Source of the DNA: Deltaproteobacteria bacterium CG_4_9_14_3_um_filter_63_12
GTDB taxonomy: Bacteria > Myxococcota_A > Bradymonadia > UBA4248 > UM-FILTER-63-12
DNA length: 33,102 nucleotides
Assembly (NCBI GenBank): GCA_002789955.1
Contig: PFUG01000301.1
Span: forward strand, 1-33,102
Direction of reading: 5' to 3'
The translations under genes and the position numbers were made by a program. Shown piece by piece: positions 8,305-17,663 of this stretch. The number at the start of each line of letters is the position of its first letter. Position 1 is the first letter of the stretch. The notes beneath the pieces were generated by a model. It saw only the letters and a program-made list of their open reading frames with translations, searched no databases and had not been told where the DNA came from.

Positions 8305-10422
8305 ATGGCGAAGGATCTGTTGTTCGAGCTCGGCTGTGAAGACTTGCCCCCGCTGCAAATTCAGGGGGCTCTCGACGAGTTGGTCGGCGTTTTCACGAAA
8401 CAGGCCGAGGGCTTGCGGCTCAAGCACGGGCCGATCCAGTCGTTCGCCACTCCGCGGCGTCTGGCGTTCAGAGTGAGCGCGGTGGCAGAAGCGCAGGAAG
8501 ACCTGGAAGAAACCAAGGTCGGCCCGCCGGTCGCCGCAGCCTACGACAAGGACGGCAATCCGACGAACGCGGCGCTGGGCTTCTTGCGGGGTCTTAATCT
8601 CGGGGCTCAGGACCTCTTCGAAGTCACCCAGGAAAAGAAGAAAGGCAAGCCTGCCCAATACATCGCCGCCAAGGTGCTCGAGACCGGGCGCCCGACAGTG
8701 GAGTTGCTGCCCGAGCTCCTCGGCTCGCTTCCAGGCGCCCTGCATTGGCCCAAAGCCATGCGCTGGGGCCGCTGCCCGCAAGCCTTCGCTCGCCCCGTGC
8801 ACTGGCTCGTCGGCCGCTTCGGGACCGAGACCATCGACTTCGAGTTCGCCGGAATCCGCAGCGACAACAAGACCTACGGCCACCGTTTCCATGACAACCA
8901 CGCCGTGGCGCTCGAGTCGCCCAGCGGTTACGAGGCCGCGCTGCTGAAGCTGCACGTCAATGTCCTGCCGCACGAGCGCTCGGAAGCGATCCTGCGCTTG
9001 GCTCGCGAGGCGGCCGAGGAGGTCGGCGGTCATCTCCTGGAAGATCCAGTGCTGCTCGATGAGATCGTGCACTTGGTCGAGTGGCCGGTGGCGGTCTGTG
9101 GGACCTTCGACGAGGAGTTCTTGAAGCTCCCGCCGCAGGTCCTGGTCACCTCGATGCGCAAACATCAGCGCTACTTCTCGGTGGTCGACGCGAGCGGCGC
9201 CCCAATGCCGCACTTCGTGACCATCGCGAACACCATCCCTCGTTCGAAGGAGGTCGTCGCCCGTGGCAACCGTCGAGTCTTGAGGGCACGCTTGAAGGAC
9301 GCGGAGTTCTTCTTCCGGGAGGACCAAAAACGCAGCCTGCAGGAGTGGGGCGAGGGTCTGGACCGGGTGACCTACGTCGAAGGCCTGGGCAGCCTGGCCG
9401 ACAAGTCACAGCGCATCGCCGCCGTGGCCAGCTGGCTGGCCGAGAAGCTCTATCCACACTCCCCTAACCTCGCCGCACAGGCGAGAGCGGCCTCGTTGCT
9501 GGCCAAGGCCGACCTGGTGACCGGAATGGTCGGCGAGTTCCCAGAGCTGCAGGGCTACATGGGTGGACGCTATTTGCTCGCCGAAGGCGCGGACCCCGCC
9601 GTGGCTGCGGCCGTAGGCGAGCACTATGCACCAAAGGGCGCTCAGGACGAGTTGCCGCAGACTGTGCTCGGGGCGTTGGTGTCCATCGCCGACCGCGTGG
9701 ACAGCATCGCCTCACTGTTCGCGCTGGGCCGCATGCCCAGCGGTGCTGCGGACCCCTTCGCGCTGCGTCGCGCGGCGTTGGGGGTGATCCGGATCGCCTT
9801 GGAGCGGGACCTGCGCTTCTCCCTCAAGGAGCTGTTCGACGTCGCGGTGGCGGAAGTCGTCGCCAGCGCGACCCAGCTGGGAACAGCCTCGAAGCTGGGT
9901 GAGCCGGCCGAGGTCTCGGCGAAGGCGCTGGATTTCGTGCTCACGCGACTGCGACACCTCGCCGCCACCGAGCACAAGCTCGATGTGGTCGATGCGGTCT
10001 TGGCGATTGGCTCGAAGCTCGAGGATCTGCCGGCGATACAACAGCGCATCGAGGCCCTGAGTGGGATCCGTGCGACGGCCGAGTTCGAGCCCATCGCGGT
10101 GACGTTCAAGCGCGTGGCGAACATCTTGGGCGAGACGCCGCCTGCGGCGTCCATCAAGGTGAACGTCGAGCTCTTGGGCGATGCCGAGACGGTGCTCTTC
10201 GAGCGGACGGCGGCGGCGAGGAGCCTTCTGTCGGAGGAGCTCGGGCGGCGAGGCTTCGCGGCGGCTTTGGCTGCCCTCGTGTCGTTGCGTCCCCCCGTCG
10301 ATCAGTTCTTCGAGGACGTGCTCGTGAACGACCCCGACGAACGCGTGCGGGTGAATCGGCACTGTTTGTTGCGGGATGTCCTGGAGTTGTTCAACAGCTT
10401 CGCTGACGTTCGTCGTCTCTAA
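8305..10422 (+). CDS. glyS: Glycine--tRNA ligase beta subunit
   Basis: A 705-residue beta subunit, close to the usual 690 or so. It starts MAKDLLFELGCEDLPP, a typical GlyS opening, after a purine-rich GAGGAAGAA. Family landmarks include ATPRRLAFRV, FARPVHWLVGRFG, TYGHRFH, TSMRKHQRYF, FVTIANTIP and RVLRARLKDAEFFFREDQK. The middle contains an HD-like region and the C-terminus (about 560-700) the DALR-type anticodon-binding domain ending VNRHCLLRDVLELFNSFADVRRL. The subunit recognises tRNA-Gly and is needed for charging by GlyQ. The following gene, ppdK, has its own leader about 350 bases downstream, so glyS may end the glyQS transcript, though no clear terminator is visible. Confidence 0.97.
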   Translation: MAKDLLFELGCEDLPPLQIQGALDELVGVFTKQAEGLRLKHGPIQSFATPRRLAFRVSAVAEAQEDLEETKVGPPVAAAYDKDGNPTNAALGFLRGLNLGAQDLFEVTQEKKKGKPAQYIAAKVLETGRPTVELLPELLGSLPGALHWPKAMRWGRCPQAFARPVHWLVGRFGTETIDFEFAGIRSDNKTYGHRFHDNHAVALESPSGYEAALLKLHVNVLPHERSEAILRLAREAAEEVGGHLLEDPVLLDEIVHLVEWPVAVCGTFDEEFLKLPPQVLVTSMRKHQRYFSVVDASGAPMPHFVTIANTIPRSKEVVARGNRRVLRARLKDAEFFFREDQKRSLQEWGEGLDRVTYVEGLGSLADKSQRIAAVASWLAEKLYPHSPNLAAQARAASLLAKADLVTGMVGEFPELQGYMGGRYLLAEGADPAVAAAVGEHYAPKGAQDELPQTVLGALVSIADRVDSIASLFALGRMPSGAADPFALRRAALGVIRIALERDLRFSLKELFDVAVAEVVASATQLGTASKLGEPAEVSAKALDFVLTRLRHLAATEHKLDVVDAVLAIGSKLEDLPAIQQRIEALSGIRATAEFEPIAVTFKRVANILGETPPAASIKVNVELLGDAETVLFERTAAARSLLSEELGRRGFAAALAALVSLRPPVDQFFEDVLVNDPDERVRVNRHCLLRDVLELFNSFADVRRL

Positions 10423-10493
10423 ATGAGCAATGACACCGTTGTCTGGCACCGCGATGTGGATGGCCTTTCTTCACAGCGTTCGCCGACTCGTTA

Positions 10494-10523
10494 GTAGTTT
10501 CTTGCACGGGAAGCCCCTATAAA
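10494..10523 (+). promoter_or_regulatory. Candidate promoter upstream of ppdK
   Basis: A good -10-like TATAAA lies at 10518-10523, but the matching -35 region (GTAGTT at 10494-10499 with an 18-base spacer) is weak. Transcription from here would give a leader of about 245 bases containing structured element B before ppdK. Confidence 0.25.
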
Positions 10524-10630
10524 GCAGCGGTGATTCGAGGTCGTCGGTGCGCTCCTGGCTCGACGGACCGAACCCAAAGGCCCCCGCACGAAGTAAAGAA
10601 GACACGTGTGTGGGCCTGTTGCCATTGGAA

Positions 10631-10707
10631 TTGCCGAGCGGACGACCGATTTTCGCACCGCAAGTGATTGGGAATGAAACGAAAATCGGTCGTGGTAAGC
10701 GAGGCAA
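10631..10707 (+). ncRNA. Candidate structured leader element, copy B (upstream of ppdK)
   Basis: A 77-base segment in the 352-base gap between glyS and ppdK. Its inner stem is a perfect 14 base pairs (10642-10655 with 10680-10693) and its outer stem five pairs (TTGCC 10631-10635 with GGCAA 10703-10707). It is the second copy of the element in front of the cold-shock gene. Conserved internal-loop bases (GAGCG and AAGCGA) flank the stem junction and the apical CGCACCGC is kept. The outer stem has a T-A pair where copy A has C-G, evidence for RNA pairing. It ends 67 bases before the ppdK ATG, whose ribosome binding site (TTGGAGGA, 10764-10771) lies outside it, so control here would have to act at a distance, for example by transcription attenuation or a protein (inference). 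Confidence 0.6.
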
Positions 10708-10774
10708 GAAATCTAATTGGCGGCGCGAGAGCTGTGCGTTCGTGCCTGACGTCACCCCTTCGTTGGAGGATCCC

Positions 10775-13447
10775 ATGACCATCGACAAGCAAGTATTTTC
10801 CTTTGGCGGCGGTGTCGCGGACGGCGATGGAAGCATGGCTGCCGTGCTCGGGGGCAAGGGAGCGGGCTTGGCGGAGATGACCGCCTTGGGGATCCCCGTC
10901 CCACCGGGTTTCACGATCTCCACGGCGGCTTGTCGGCTCTATTTCGAGTTGGGCAACACGATCTCGGAGTCGCTCAAAGCCGAGGTGGGCGTTTCGCTGT
11001 CAAAGCTCGAGGAGGCGGTCGGGAAGAAGCTGGGCGGCAGCGAGGACCCGTTGTTGGTCTCTGTGCGTTCCGGTTCACCCATGAGCATGCCAGGGATGAT
11101 GGACACGGTCCTCAACCTCGGGCTCAACGATCAAACGGTCGAGGCCATCGCCGCCAAGAGCCAGAACCCGCGCTTTGCCTACGACACCTATCGGCGCTTC
11201 ATCCAGATGTATAGCAACGTCGTGCTGGGCGTCGATATCGCCGAGTTCGAGCACCACCTGGAGAACGTGAAGTTGGAGGTCGGCGTCTGGCAGGACAACG
11301 AGCTGGATGTCGATGCGCTCAAGAGTGTGGTGCGTCGCTACCATGAGTGTGTTCGACAGCACAGCGGCCAAGCCTTTCCTCAGGACCCGCTGCTCCAACT
11401 CTGGGGTGCGGTGGAGGCCGTCTTCGCGAGCTGGAACAACCCGCGCGCCAAGTACTACCGCCAGCTGAACAACATCCCGGCGAACATGGGTACCGCCGTG
11501 ACGGTACAGGCGATGGTCTTCGGGAACATGGGCGCCGACTGCGCGACCGGCGTTGCATTCACCCGCAACCCGTCGACTGGCGCCAAGGAGTTTTACGGCG
11601 AGTACCTGCCCAACGCCCAAGGTGAAGACGTGGTGGCTGGTATACGAACGCCGATGTCGCTGACGAACACGGGCGACGGACTCGACGGCGAATCGCTGGA
11701 ATCGACGATGCCCGAGGCCTTCGCGCAGCTGCTCGAAATCCAAAAAAACTTGGAGCTGCACTACCGCGACATGCAGGACATCGAGTTTACCATCGAGCGA
11801 GGCCACGTCTGGATGCTGCAGACCCGGCGCGGCAAGCGGACCGCGGTGGCGGCGGTGCGCGTCGCGGTGGAGATGGTCGACGAGGGGCTCATCGACAAGA
11901 GAGAGGCGGTGTTGCGGGTGGAGCCCATCAGCTTGGACCAGTTGCTGCACCCGACCCTGGATCCCAGCGCCGCCAAGACCGTCCTCGCGACTGGACTGCC
12001 GGCGAGCCCTGGCGCCGTGAGTGGGCGCATCGTGTTCAACGCTGTAGACGCTGAGGACGCCGCGGCTCGTGGCGAAGACGTCATCTTGGTGCGCGTCGAG
12101 ACCAGCCCCGAGGACATCAAGGGGATGAGCGCCGCGCGCGGCATCCTCACGGCTCGAGGAGGGATGACCAGCCACGCCGCCGTGGTCGCCCGAGGCATGG
12201 GCCGCTGCTGCGTCGCGGGCTGTGGAGCGGTGCGGATCGACGAACACGCGCGGACCATGGCCGTCAGCGGCCACACCCTCACCGACCGCGACGTGCTCAC
12301 GCTCGATGGCAGCACCGGGGAAGTGATTCTAGGTCGCGTCGCGCAGATCGAGGCCAACACCAGCGGCGAGTTCGCTCGCCTGATGACCTGGGCCGACACG
12401 TTCCGCACCCTCGGTGTGCGCGCCAACGCCGACAACCCACGCGACGCCAAACGCGCTCGGCGGCTGGGGGCGGAGGGCGTCGGTCTGTGTCGGACCGAGC
12501 ACATGTTCTTCGAGGGGGATCGCATCACCTCGATGCGTCGGCTGATTCTGGCTCGGACTGACGAAGAGCGAGCCACCGCGCTGGGGTCCTTGGAGCCCAT
12601 GCAGCAAGCCGACTTCGAGGGGATCTTCACGGCGATGCTCGGACTCCCAGTGACCATTCGGCTGCTCGACCCGCCGCTGCACGAGTTCTTGCCGCAGCAC
12701 GCCTCCGACGTCGAGCTGCTGGTGAAGCTGACCGGCATCACGAAGGCCGACATCGAGCTCGCTGCGGAGTCCCTGCACGAGACCAACCCGATGCTCGGCC
12801 ATCGAGGCTGCCGCTTGGGGATATCCTTCCCGGCCATCTACGAGATGCAGACCCGGGCGATCTTCCGCGCGGCCGTGGCGGTGAACGCCGAGCATCCTGG
12901 ACAAGTAAAGCCCGAGGTCATGATCCCGTTGGTCGGACACCCGGAAGAGCTGCGCCGGTTGCGGGCGTTGGTGCTCAAGGTCGCCCACGAAGTGTTGGAA
13001 ACGGCCACAACCTCGCTCGACTTCCTGGTGGGTACGATGATAGAGCTTCCGCGCGCGTGCTGCGTGGCGGATCGCATCGCGGAGCACGCGGACTTCTTCA
13101 GCTTTGGAACCAACGACCTGACTCAGACGACCTTCGGCATCTCGAGAGATGACGCGGCTTCGTTCATGCGGGTCTACCTCGATCAGGGGATCTACGAGCA
13201 AGACCCCTTCGTGAGCATCGATCAAGACGGACTGGGTGTGTTGATGAGGATGGGGGTCGAGAAAGGGCGCGCGCAAAACGCGAAGCTCAAGATCGGCATC
13301 TGTGGAGAGCACGGAGGCGAGCCAGCGAGCGTTCGGTTCTGTCAATCCTTGGGCCTCGACTACGTCAGCTGCTCACCCTTCAGAGTGCCCATCGCGCGCC
13401 TAGCCGCTGCGCATGCGGCCTTGACCCTTCCTGCGGAGCCCAAATGA
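10775..13447 (+). CDS. ppdK: Pyruvate, phosphate dikinase
   Basis: An 890-residue PPDK of normal length, which interconverts ATP + phosphate + pyruvate and AMP + pyrophosphate + PEP in the cytoplasm. The N-terminal ATP-grasp domain shows GGKGAGLAEMTALGIPVPPG, RSGSPMSMPGMMDTVLNLG and TGVAFTRNPSTGAKEFYGE. The swivelling phosphohistidine domain has GGMTSHAAVVARGMG with catalytic His467. The C-terminal PEP/pyruvate barrel has GAEGVGLCRTEHMFF, SFGTNDLTQTTFG and GICGEHGGEPASV with Cys843. The ATG at 10775 follows TTGGAGGA. The direction (glycolytic or gluconeogenic) cannot be read from sequence; no regulatory PDRP gene is nearby. The stop overlaps the next gene's ATG by four bases (13444-13447), so a lipoprotein gene is translationally coupled to ppdK. 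Confidence 0.98.
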   Translation: MTIDKQVFSFGGGVADGDGSMAAVLGGKGAGLAEMTALGIPVPPGFTISTAACRLYFELGNTISESLKAEVGVSLSKLEEAVGKKLGGSEDPLLVSVRSGSPMSMPGMMDTVLNLGLNDQTVEAIAAKSQNPRFAYDTYRRFIQMYSNVVLGVDIAEFEHHLENVKLEVGVWQDNELDVDALKSVVRRYHECVRQHSGQAFPQDPLLQLWGAVEAVFASWNNPRAKYYRQLNNIPANMGTAVTVQAMVFGNMGADCATGVAFTRNPSTGAKEFYGEYLPNAQGEDVVAGIRTPMSLTNTGDGLDGESLESTMPEAFAQLLEIQKNLELHYRDMQDIEFTIERGHVWMLQTRRGKRTAVAAVRVAVEMVDEGLIDKREAVLRVEPISLDQLLHPTLDPSAAKTVLATGLPASPGAVSGRIVFNAVDAEDAAARGEDVILVRVETSPEDIKGMSAARGILTARGGMTSHAAVVARGMGRCCVAGCGAVRIDEHARTMAVSGHTLTDRDVLTLDGSTGEVILGRVAQIEANTSGEFARLMTWADTFRTLGVRANADNPRDAKRARRLGAEGVGLCRTEHMFFEGDRITSMRRLILARTDEERATALGSLEPMQQADFEGIFTAMLGLPVTIRLLDPPLHEFLPQHASDVELLVKLTGITKADIELAAESLHETNPMLGHRGCRLGISFPAIYEMQTRAIFRAAVAVNAEHPGQVKPEVMIPLVGHPEELRRLRALVLKVAHEVLETATTSLDFLVGTMIELPRACCVADRIAEHADFFSFGTNDLTQTTFGISRDDAASFMRVYLDQGIYEQDPFVSIDQDGLGVLMRMGVEKGRAQNAKLKIGICGEHGGEPASVRFCQSLGLDYVSCSPFRVPIARLAAAHAALTLPAEPK

Positions 13448-14703
13448 ACGTTGTGTCCCTCTCGGCGCGCGCCACCGCCGTGGTGTTGAGCGCCCTCTTG
13501 TGGGCTTCTTGCGCCACGGATTTCCCGGGCGATCCCCCGGATCTCGACAATCTGGAGTATCCCGTCGGGATGGCTCTGCATCCTTCGGGCGACACGCTGT
13601 ATGTGGTCAACGCGAACTTCGACCTGAAGTATCGGCCGCAGGACGGCGGGACTCTGAGCGTCATCGATCTCGAGAGCCTGACCGTGCTCCCCGAGCAGAC
13701 CCGGACCATGGGCAGCTTCGCGACCACGGTTCGCCTGAACCACGACGCGAGCCGCGGCTATGTGACGGTTCGCGGGGACTCGAGTGTCACTTGGTTCGAC
13801 CTCTCCGAAGACGGTCGTCGGCTGAGCTGCCCACTGGCTCCGAACAGCGTCGACCTCGGCAAATGCAAGTTCGCCGTGCCCAGTGAGCCCACGGGTCTGG
13901 CGTACTCAAGGGGTCACCGCACTCAGGCCCTGCTCGACGCCAATGGGCGGCCGCTCTTGGACAACGACGGCCGACCTCGGCTGATCGAGCAAGACTTCGA
14001 CCTGCTCGCCATCGCCCATCTGCGCGATGGGTTGGTGTCGGTCGCGACGGTCGGAGACACGACAGGAACCGAGAAACCTGCCTTTAGCATCGCCAGCGCG
14101 ACGCTGGTCGACGGCCCCAGTGACATCGCGTTGCAGTCCGGCGAGCGTTTCTTCGTCACCGGCCGCGTCGCCTCCAGCCTCGTGGCCTTCCGACCAGCCA
14201 TCGGAGCCGACGCCCAGGTCTTAGGCATCTACCTGGATGCGATCCTTCAGGTGCCGACTCCCTTCTCCTCGCACCAAGGTCGCTCTTTGCTCTTCAGCCA
14301 GGACAAGGACCGTCTGTATCTCACCAACCAGTCCCCCAACTCACTCCTCGTGTTCGACACCTCCGAGGGCGACAACGACGCGGTCAGCGGAACGGTGAAC
14401 CATATCATCGACATGCTCGACATGCCCCAAGGGCCCAACCGAATGGCCTGGGTGTCGACGGGTGAGAAAGACCTCCTCTACATCACCTCCTTCAGTGACG
14501 ACGCGGTGGCCATCGTCGATCCCGCGATTCCCGCCATCGTCGGGCGAGTAGAGGTGGGCGAGGGCCCCTTCGACATCCTGGTCGACCAGACCAAACGGCA
14601 GCAGGCCTACGTGAGCAATTTCGCCGAGCATTCGGTCTCAGTCCTGGACCTCTCCGACCCCTTGCACCCCGTCGAGACCCACGTCATCGGAGGGTTGCAA
14701 TGA
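13444..14703 (+). CDS. Beta-propeller (YncE/YVTN-like) lipoprotein
   Basis: A 419-residue predicted lipoprotein. The N-terminal hydrophobic stretch ends in LLWASC, with the lipid-bearing Cys at about 23. The rest is built of repeated blade-like segments: YPVGMALHPSGDTLYVVNANF, TVRLNHDASRGYVTVRG, LLFSQDKDRLYLTNQSPNSLLVFD, DLLYITSFSDDAVAIVDP and QQAYVSNFAEHSVSVLDLSD. These fit a YncE/40-residue YVTN beta-propeller. Such proteins are mostly of unknown role, often binding partners at the cell surface or in the periplasm. Start and stop each overlap a neighbour by four bases (ppdK before, a second lipoprotein after). No enzymatic residues are recognised. Confidence 0.8.
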   Translation: MNVVSLSARATAVVLSALLWASCATDFPGDPPDLDNLEYPVGMALHPSGDTLYVVNANFDLKYRPQDGGTLSVIDLESLTVLPEQTRTMGSFATTVRLNHDASRGYVTVRGDSSVTWFDLSEDGRRLSCPLAPNSVDLGKCKFAVPSEPTGLAYSRGHRTQALLDANGRPLLDNDGRPRLIEQDFDLLAIAHLRDGLVSVATVGDTTGTEKPAFSIASATLVDGPSDIALQSGERFFVTGRVASSLVAFRPAIGADAQVLGIYLDAILQVPTPFSSHQGRSLLFSQDKDRLYLTNQSPNSLLVFDTSEGDNDAVSGTVNHIIDMLDMPQGPNRMAWVSTGEKDLLYITSFSDDAVAIVDPAIPAIVGRVEVGEGPFDILVDQTKRQQAYVSNFAEHSVSVLDLSDPLHPVETHVIGGLQ

Positions 14704-17402
14704 GCTGGAGATGTCCTCTGTTGCCTTTGCGTCCAAGCCGCCTGCTCGCCGCAGCCTTGCTCATGCTCCTGTGTGGACTCGCCTGCAGCGAGGACCCGAC
14801 GGGCAGCGTGGTCAGCTTGCGCAGCCCCGCCACCTTCCTCTACGCGCCCAACTGCGTCATCGACGGGTCGTGGCACCGCTTTAGCGACTGCCCAGATCCT
14901 GACCGGATCGTCGCTCAGGCGTTCGTGACCAACGAGGAGACGGCTTCGCTCTCCTACGTCTCGATCGGCACCGCAGGCGCCAAGCTGTCGGATACCCGCT
15001 TGGGTGTCCCCGGCTTGACCGGCGTGCCCATCGGCGAGCGCCCTCGAGACGCCGCGGCGACCTCCGACGGCGCGTTCGTCCTTACGGTCAATACCCTCTC
15101 GAGCGACATCTCTGTGGTGGAAGTCGCCAAGAGACGCGAGGTCTTGCGGGTCCCGACTCCCGAACCTCCGGTGAAGCTCACCCCAGTGGGCGATGCGTTC
15201 TGGCTCTTTTATCCGTCCGGGTTGGTCGAAATCCGAGCGCTCGCCTTCGACTGCGGCGCCGGTTCCAACCAGTACGACGAAAACCTCTGCGCCCTCGATG
15301 AGACCCAGATCGCCTTCGAGGTCAGCGCGAGTTTTCTTGTCGAAGGGCAACCGAAGGCCGCGTTGAGCCTCCCGACGAACGAGCGCGTCTTCGTGTCCTA
15401 CACCGATAAGCTCTACCTCTCCGTCCTCGTCCCCGAATCCTCTCAGGAGACGTGTCTACAGAGCGGTGAAATGCCTCCTTGCGAGGTCGAGCGCCTGCCT
15501 GGCGGCTACGGCTGCTCCGATGGACTGGACAACGACGGGGATGGGTTCATCGACGGCGAGGATCCGCAGTGCTACCTGCGCGGCGGCGCCGAAAGTGTAG
15601 ACGGCGTCGGGGTTTTGACCCGTGGAGCGTGCAACGATGGCATCGACAACGATGGGGACGGCTTCGCGGACGCGTTCGACCCGGGTTGCACGAGCACGAA
15701 CGACGGCGGTGAGGAGGACGGGCAGCAGGAGTTGCAGCTGCCTCAATGCGTGGACGGCATCGACAACGACGGCGACGGCCTCGTCGACAACCGAGACGCC
15801 GACTGTCTGGACAGCTCGGATGGCAGCGAGGACGGCTCGTCTTTGCTCCCGGCCTGCGACGACGGCGTCGACAACGACCAAGATGGCGCCATCGATTTCC
15901 CCGAGGATTCGGGTTGCGACTCGTTCAGCGACGACACCGAGGGCGCCACGAACTCCTGCGGTGATGGACTGGACAACGACGGGGACGGCCTCGTCGACCT
16001 CGAGGATTCGGGCTGCTCCGACCTCTCGGACGACTCCGAGGGAGCGGCGCGCGGCTTCTGCAACGACGGCGTCGACAACGACGGCGACGGCGCCATCGAC
16101 CTGGCCGACGACGGCTGCTACGGCGCCTCGGGGATGACCGAGAAGAACGTGGAGCGCTCTGGGCTCGGTCCGATGGCCGTCGACCCCGGCGGGTCGCTCT
16201 ATGTCGTCGACTCGACGGAGTGGCAGGTGATCGTGATCGACCTCGCCACCAGCCAGGTGGTCGACGCTGGGGCGCGCAATCCCTTCTCGACCGGCCCTGG
16301 AATTCGTGTCAACGCCATGCCCAAAGCCGTCGCCGCGGACATCCGCAGCTCGACGATCGTCGACGCTGGTGGCGGCGTGACGATCAAACGAGATGAGGCC
16401 GTGTTCTACGCAGCAACTACGGCAGGAACCCTAGACGTGGGCTCGGTCTCGCAGACCTTCCAACGCTTCGAGAACCAAACGGTCACCGACACGGTCGAGC
16501 TCCCCACCTTGAAAGTGGGCGACAACCGAGACTCGGTCGCCAGCGTCGTCAGCCGGCGTTGCCTCAACATCTTCTGCGACGAGTCGTCGCTCCCGACGAT
16601 CGAGCTGCGGGCCAGGCCCAGCGTGTTCGTCACCGACGCGGGCGCGCTGCTCACCACGGGGGACGACGGCAAGCCGACCTCCGTCCCGGTCGACGAGCTC
16701 TATGTGCCGGAGACCTGGCAGCTCATCTACGAGGGGATTCTGCCCAACGCTGAACGCAGCGACGGGCTCTTCGACGCGGCCGGCGGCGAGCTGCGCTTCG
16801 GCGGCAACTTCTGCAGCCTGGGCGTGGTCGCAGGTGACCACGTGATCGTCGAGGATTCGCCTTCGAGTCAGAAGGGCCTGGATTGCGGTGAGCTGCGGGA
16901 CAAGACTCGGGAGTTTGAGGTCGCGCAGGTGCGCGCGGACGCGCTCTATCTGCAACCTCTGGACGACCCGACGACCTCTTCTCAGCTGCCCAATCGAAGC
17001 TGCTACCCGTGGGGCACTCGCTTCACGGTGCGCGCCTCGAAGCAGTTTGTCGCGTCGGGCACGGAGACCGGCAGTCTGTTGGGTCGGAGCAGCCGCGGCG
17101 GCGTCTGCTCCGATGCCGCGGGCCCCTTGGGCGGGGGACGCTTCGCGTTTGACGAGAAGTTCGAGAACGCCCTCTTCAAGACGACGATCCCCACGGGTTC
17201 GCTGCCAGCGGAGCGGGGCGTAGGGATCGAGTTCTCTGTGACCAGCGGCTATGTGGGCTTGCGCCTGCAGACCGGTCCTCTTCCAGGCGACGTCGTGGTC
17301 GTGCCGACCCTGAGCCGCAAGTATGTCTTCGTCCCGGACGGCGGGAGCAACCAGGTCTTCATCTTCGACGCCGCCAACTTCTCGTCCTTCGAGAGCCTGT
17401 GA
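14700..17402 (+). CDS. Large lipoprotein with six DNDGDG calcium-binding-like repeats
   Basis: 900 residues, starting at an ATGA overlap with the preceding propeller lipoprotein. The signal peptide ends in a lipobox (LLCGLAC). Residues about 60-230 look propeller-like (AFVTNEETASLSYVSIG, FVLTVNTLSSDISVVEV). Residues 272-473 hold six Cys-bounded repeats of the form C-x-DG-x-DND-x-DG-x-x-D, resembling thrombospondin type 3 or Dx[DN]xDG calcium loops; they probably bind Ca2+ and form disulfides outside the cytoplasm. The C-terminal 430 residues return to propeller-like segments (SLYVVDSTEWQVIVIDLATS; KYVFVPDGGSNQVFIFDA at the end). Such repeats are frequent in secreted proteins of Myxococcota and relatives. 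The function is unknown; with its neighbour it may form a surface pair. Confidence 0.82.
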   Translation: MSWRCPLLPLRPSRLLAAALLMLLCGLACSEDPTGSVVSLRSPATFLYAPNCVIDGSWHRFSDCPDPDRIVAQAFVTNEETASLSYVSIGTAGAKLSDTRLGVPGLTGVPIGERPRDAAATSDGAFVLTVNTLSSDISVVEVAKRREVLRVPTPEPPVKLTPVGDAFWLFYPSGLVEIRALAFDCGAGSNQYDENLCALDETQIAFEVSASFLVEGQPKAALSLPTNERVFVSYTDKLYLSVLVPESSQETCLQSGEMPPCEVERLPGGYGCSDGLDNDGDGFIDGEDPQCYLRGGAESVDGVGVLTRGACNDGIDNDGDGFADAFDPGCTSTNDGGEEDGQQELQLPQCVDGIDNDGDGLVDNRDADCLDSSDGSEDGSSLLPACDDGVDNDQDGAIDFPEDSGCDSFSDDTEGATNSCGDGLDNDGDGLVDLEDSGCSDLSDDSEGAARGFCNDGVDNDGDGAIDLADDGCYGASGMTEKNVERSGLGPMAVDPGGSLYVVDSTEWQVIVIDLATSQVVDAGARNPFSTGPGIRVNAMPKAVAADIRSSTIVDAGGGVTIKRDEAVFYAATTAGTLDVGSVSQTFQRFENQTVTDTVELPTLKVGDNRDSVASVVSRRCLNIFCDESSLPTIELRARPSVFVTDAGALLTTGDDGKPTSVPVDELYVPETWQLIYEGILPNAERSDGLFDAAGGELRFGGNFCSLGVVAGDHVIVEDSPSSQKGLDCGELRDKTREFEVAQVRADALYLQPLDDPTTSSQLPNRSCYPWGTRFTVRASKQFVASGTETGSLLGRSSRGGVCSDAAGPLGGGRFAFDEKFENALFKTTIPTGSLPAERGVGIEFSVTSGYVGLRLQTGPLPGDVVVVPTLSRKYVFVPDGGSNQVFIFDAANFSSFESL
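15513..16118 (+). repeat. Coding tandem repeats (six acidic Cys/DNDGDG units)
   Basis: Inside the 900-residue lipoprotein gene. Six units share a near-constant GACAACGACGGGGACGG-type core encoding DNDGDG, separated by Asp/Ser/Glu-rich spacers of variable length. Unit five (near 15957-16017) closely resembles unit one in DNA. Unit four has DNDQDG instead. The spacers differ in length, so the units are not a simple polymerase-slippage array. Confidence 0.8.
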
Positions 17403-17408
17403 GCGTCG

Positions 17409-17647
17409 TACTCAGACTCTGAGTAGGTCGAACGAGACCCTTCGAGAGTTCACCGCGACTCCGAGTCCGTCTCGTTCGACCCTTTGAGAGTGTCGTTAGA
17501 CTGCTCAGGAGTCTCGTTCGACCCTTCGAGAGGAGAACGAGACTCTCGAAGGGTCGAACGAGACTCCGAGACAGTCCCGCTCGACTGAGCGTTGGTCTCG
17601 GACTCCAAAAATCGGTCTCGATCTACCAAATTCGGTAGATCGAGACC
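17409..17647. repeat. Intergenic inverted-repeat array
   Basis: Between two convergent genes. The 13-base word GTCTCGTTCGACC occurs twice forward (17469-17481, 17511-17523) and twice inverted (17426-17438, 17552-17564), plus a degenerate version near 17575-17586. One pair extends to a perfect 25-base stem (17508-17532 with 17543-17567) around a ten-base loop. A 7-base hairpin starts the array (17409-17415 with 17419-17425), and a 14-base stem ends it (17614-17627 with 17634-17647). No ORF there looks like a real gene. Possible roles are bidirectional termination or messenger-end protection, or a repeat-type element. Confidence 0.75.
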
Positions 17648-17663
17648 ACTCGAGAGGAGAATT

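Noticed and set aside
11075-12274. Minus-strand ORF of 399 codons inside ppdK
   Set aside because: Shadow of ppdK in a GC-rich genome; His/Arg-rich with no domain.
17409-17647. CRISPR array
   Set aside because: The repeated word alternates in orientation and spacing is irregular, with no unique spacers and no cas genes.
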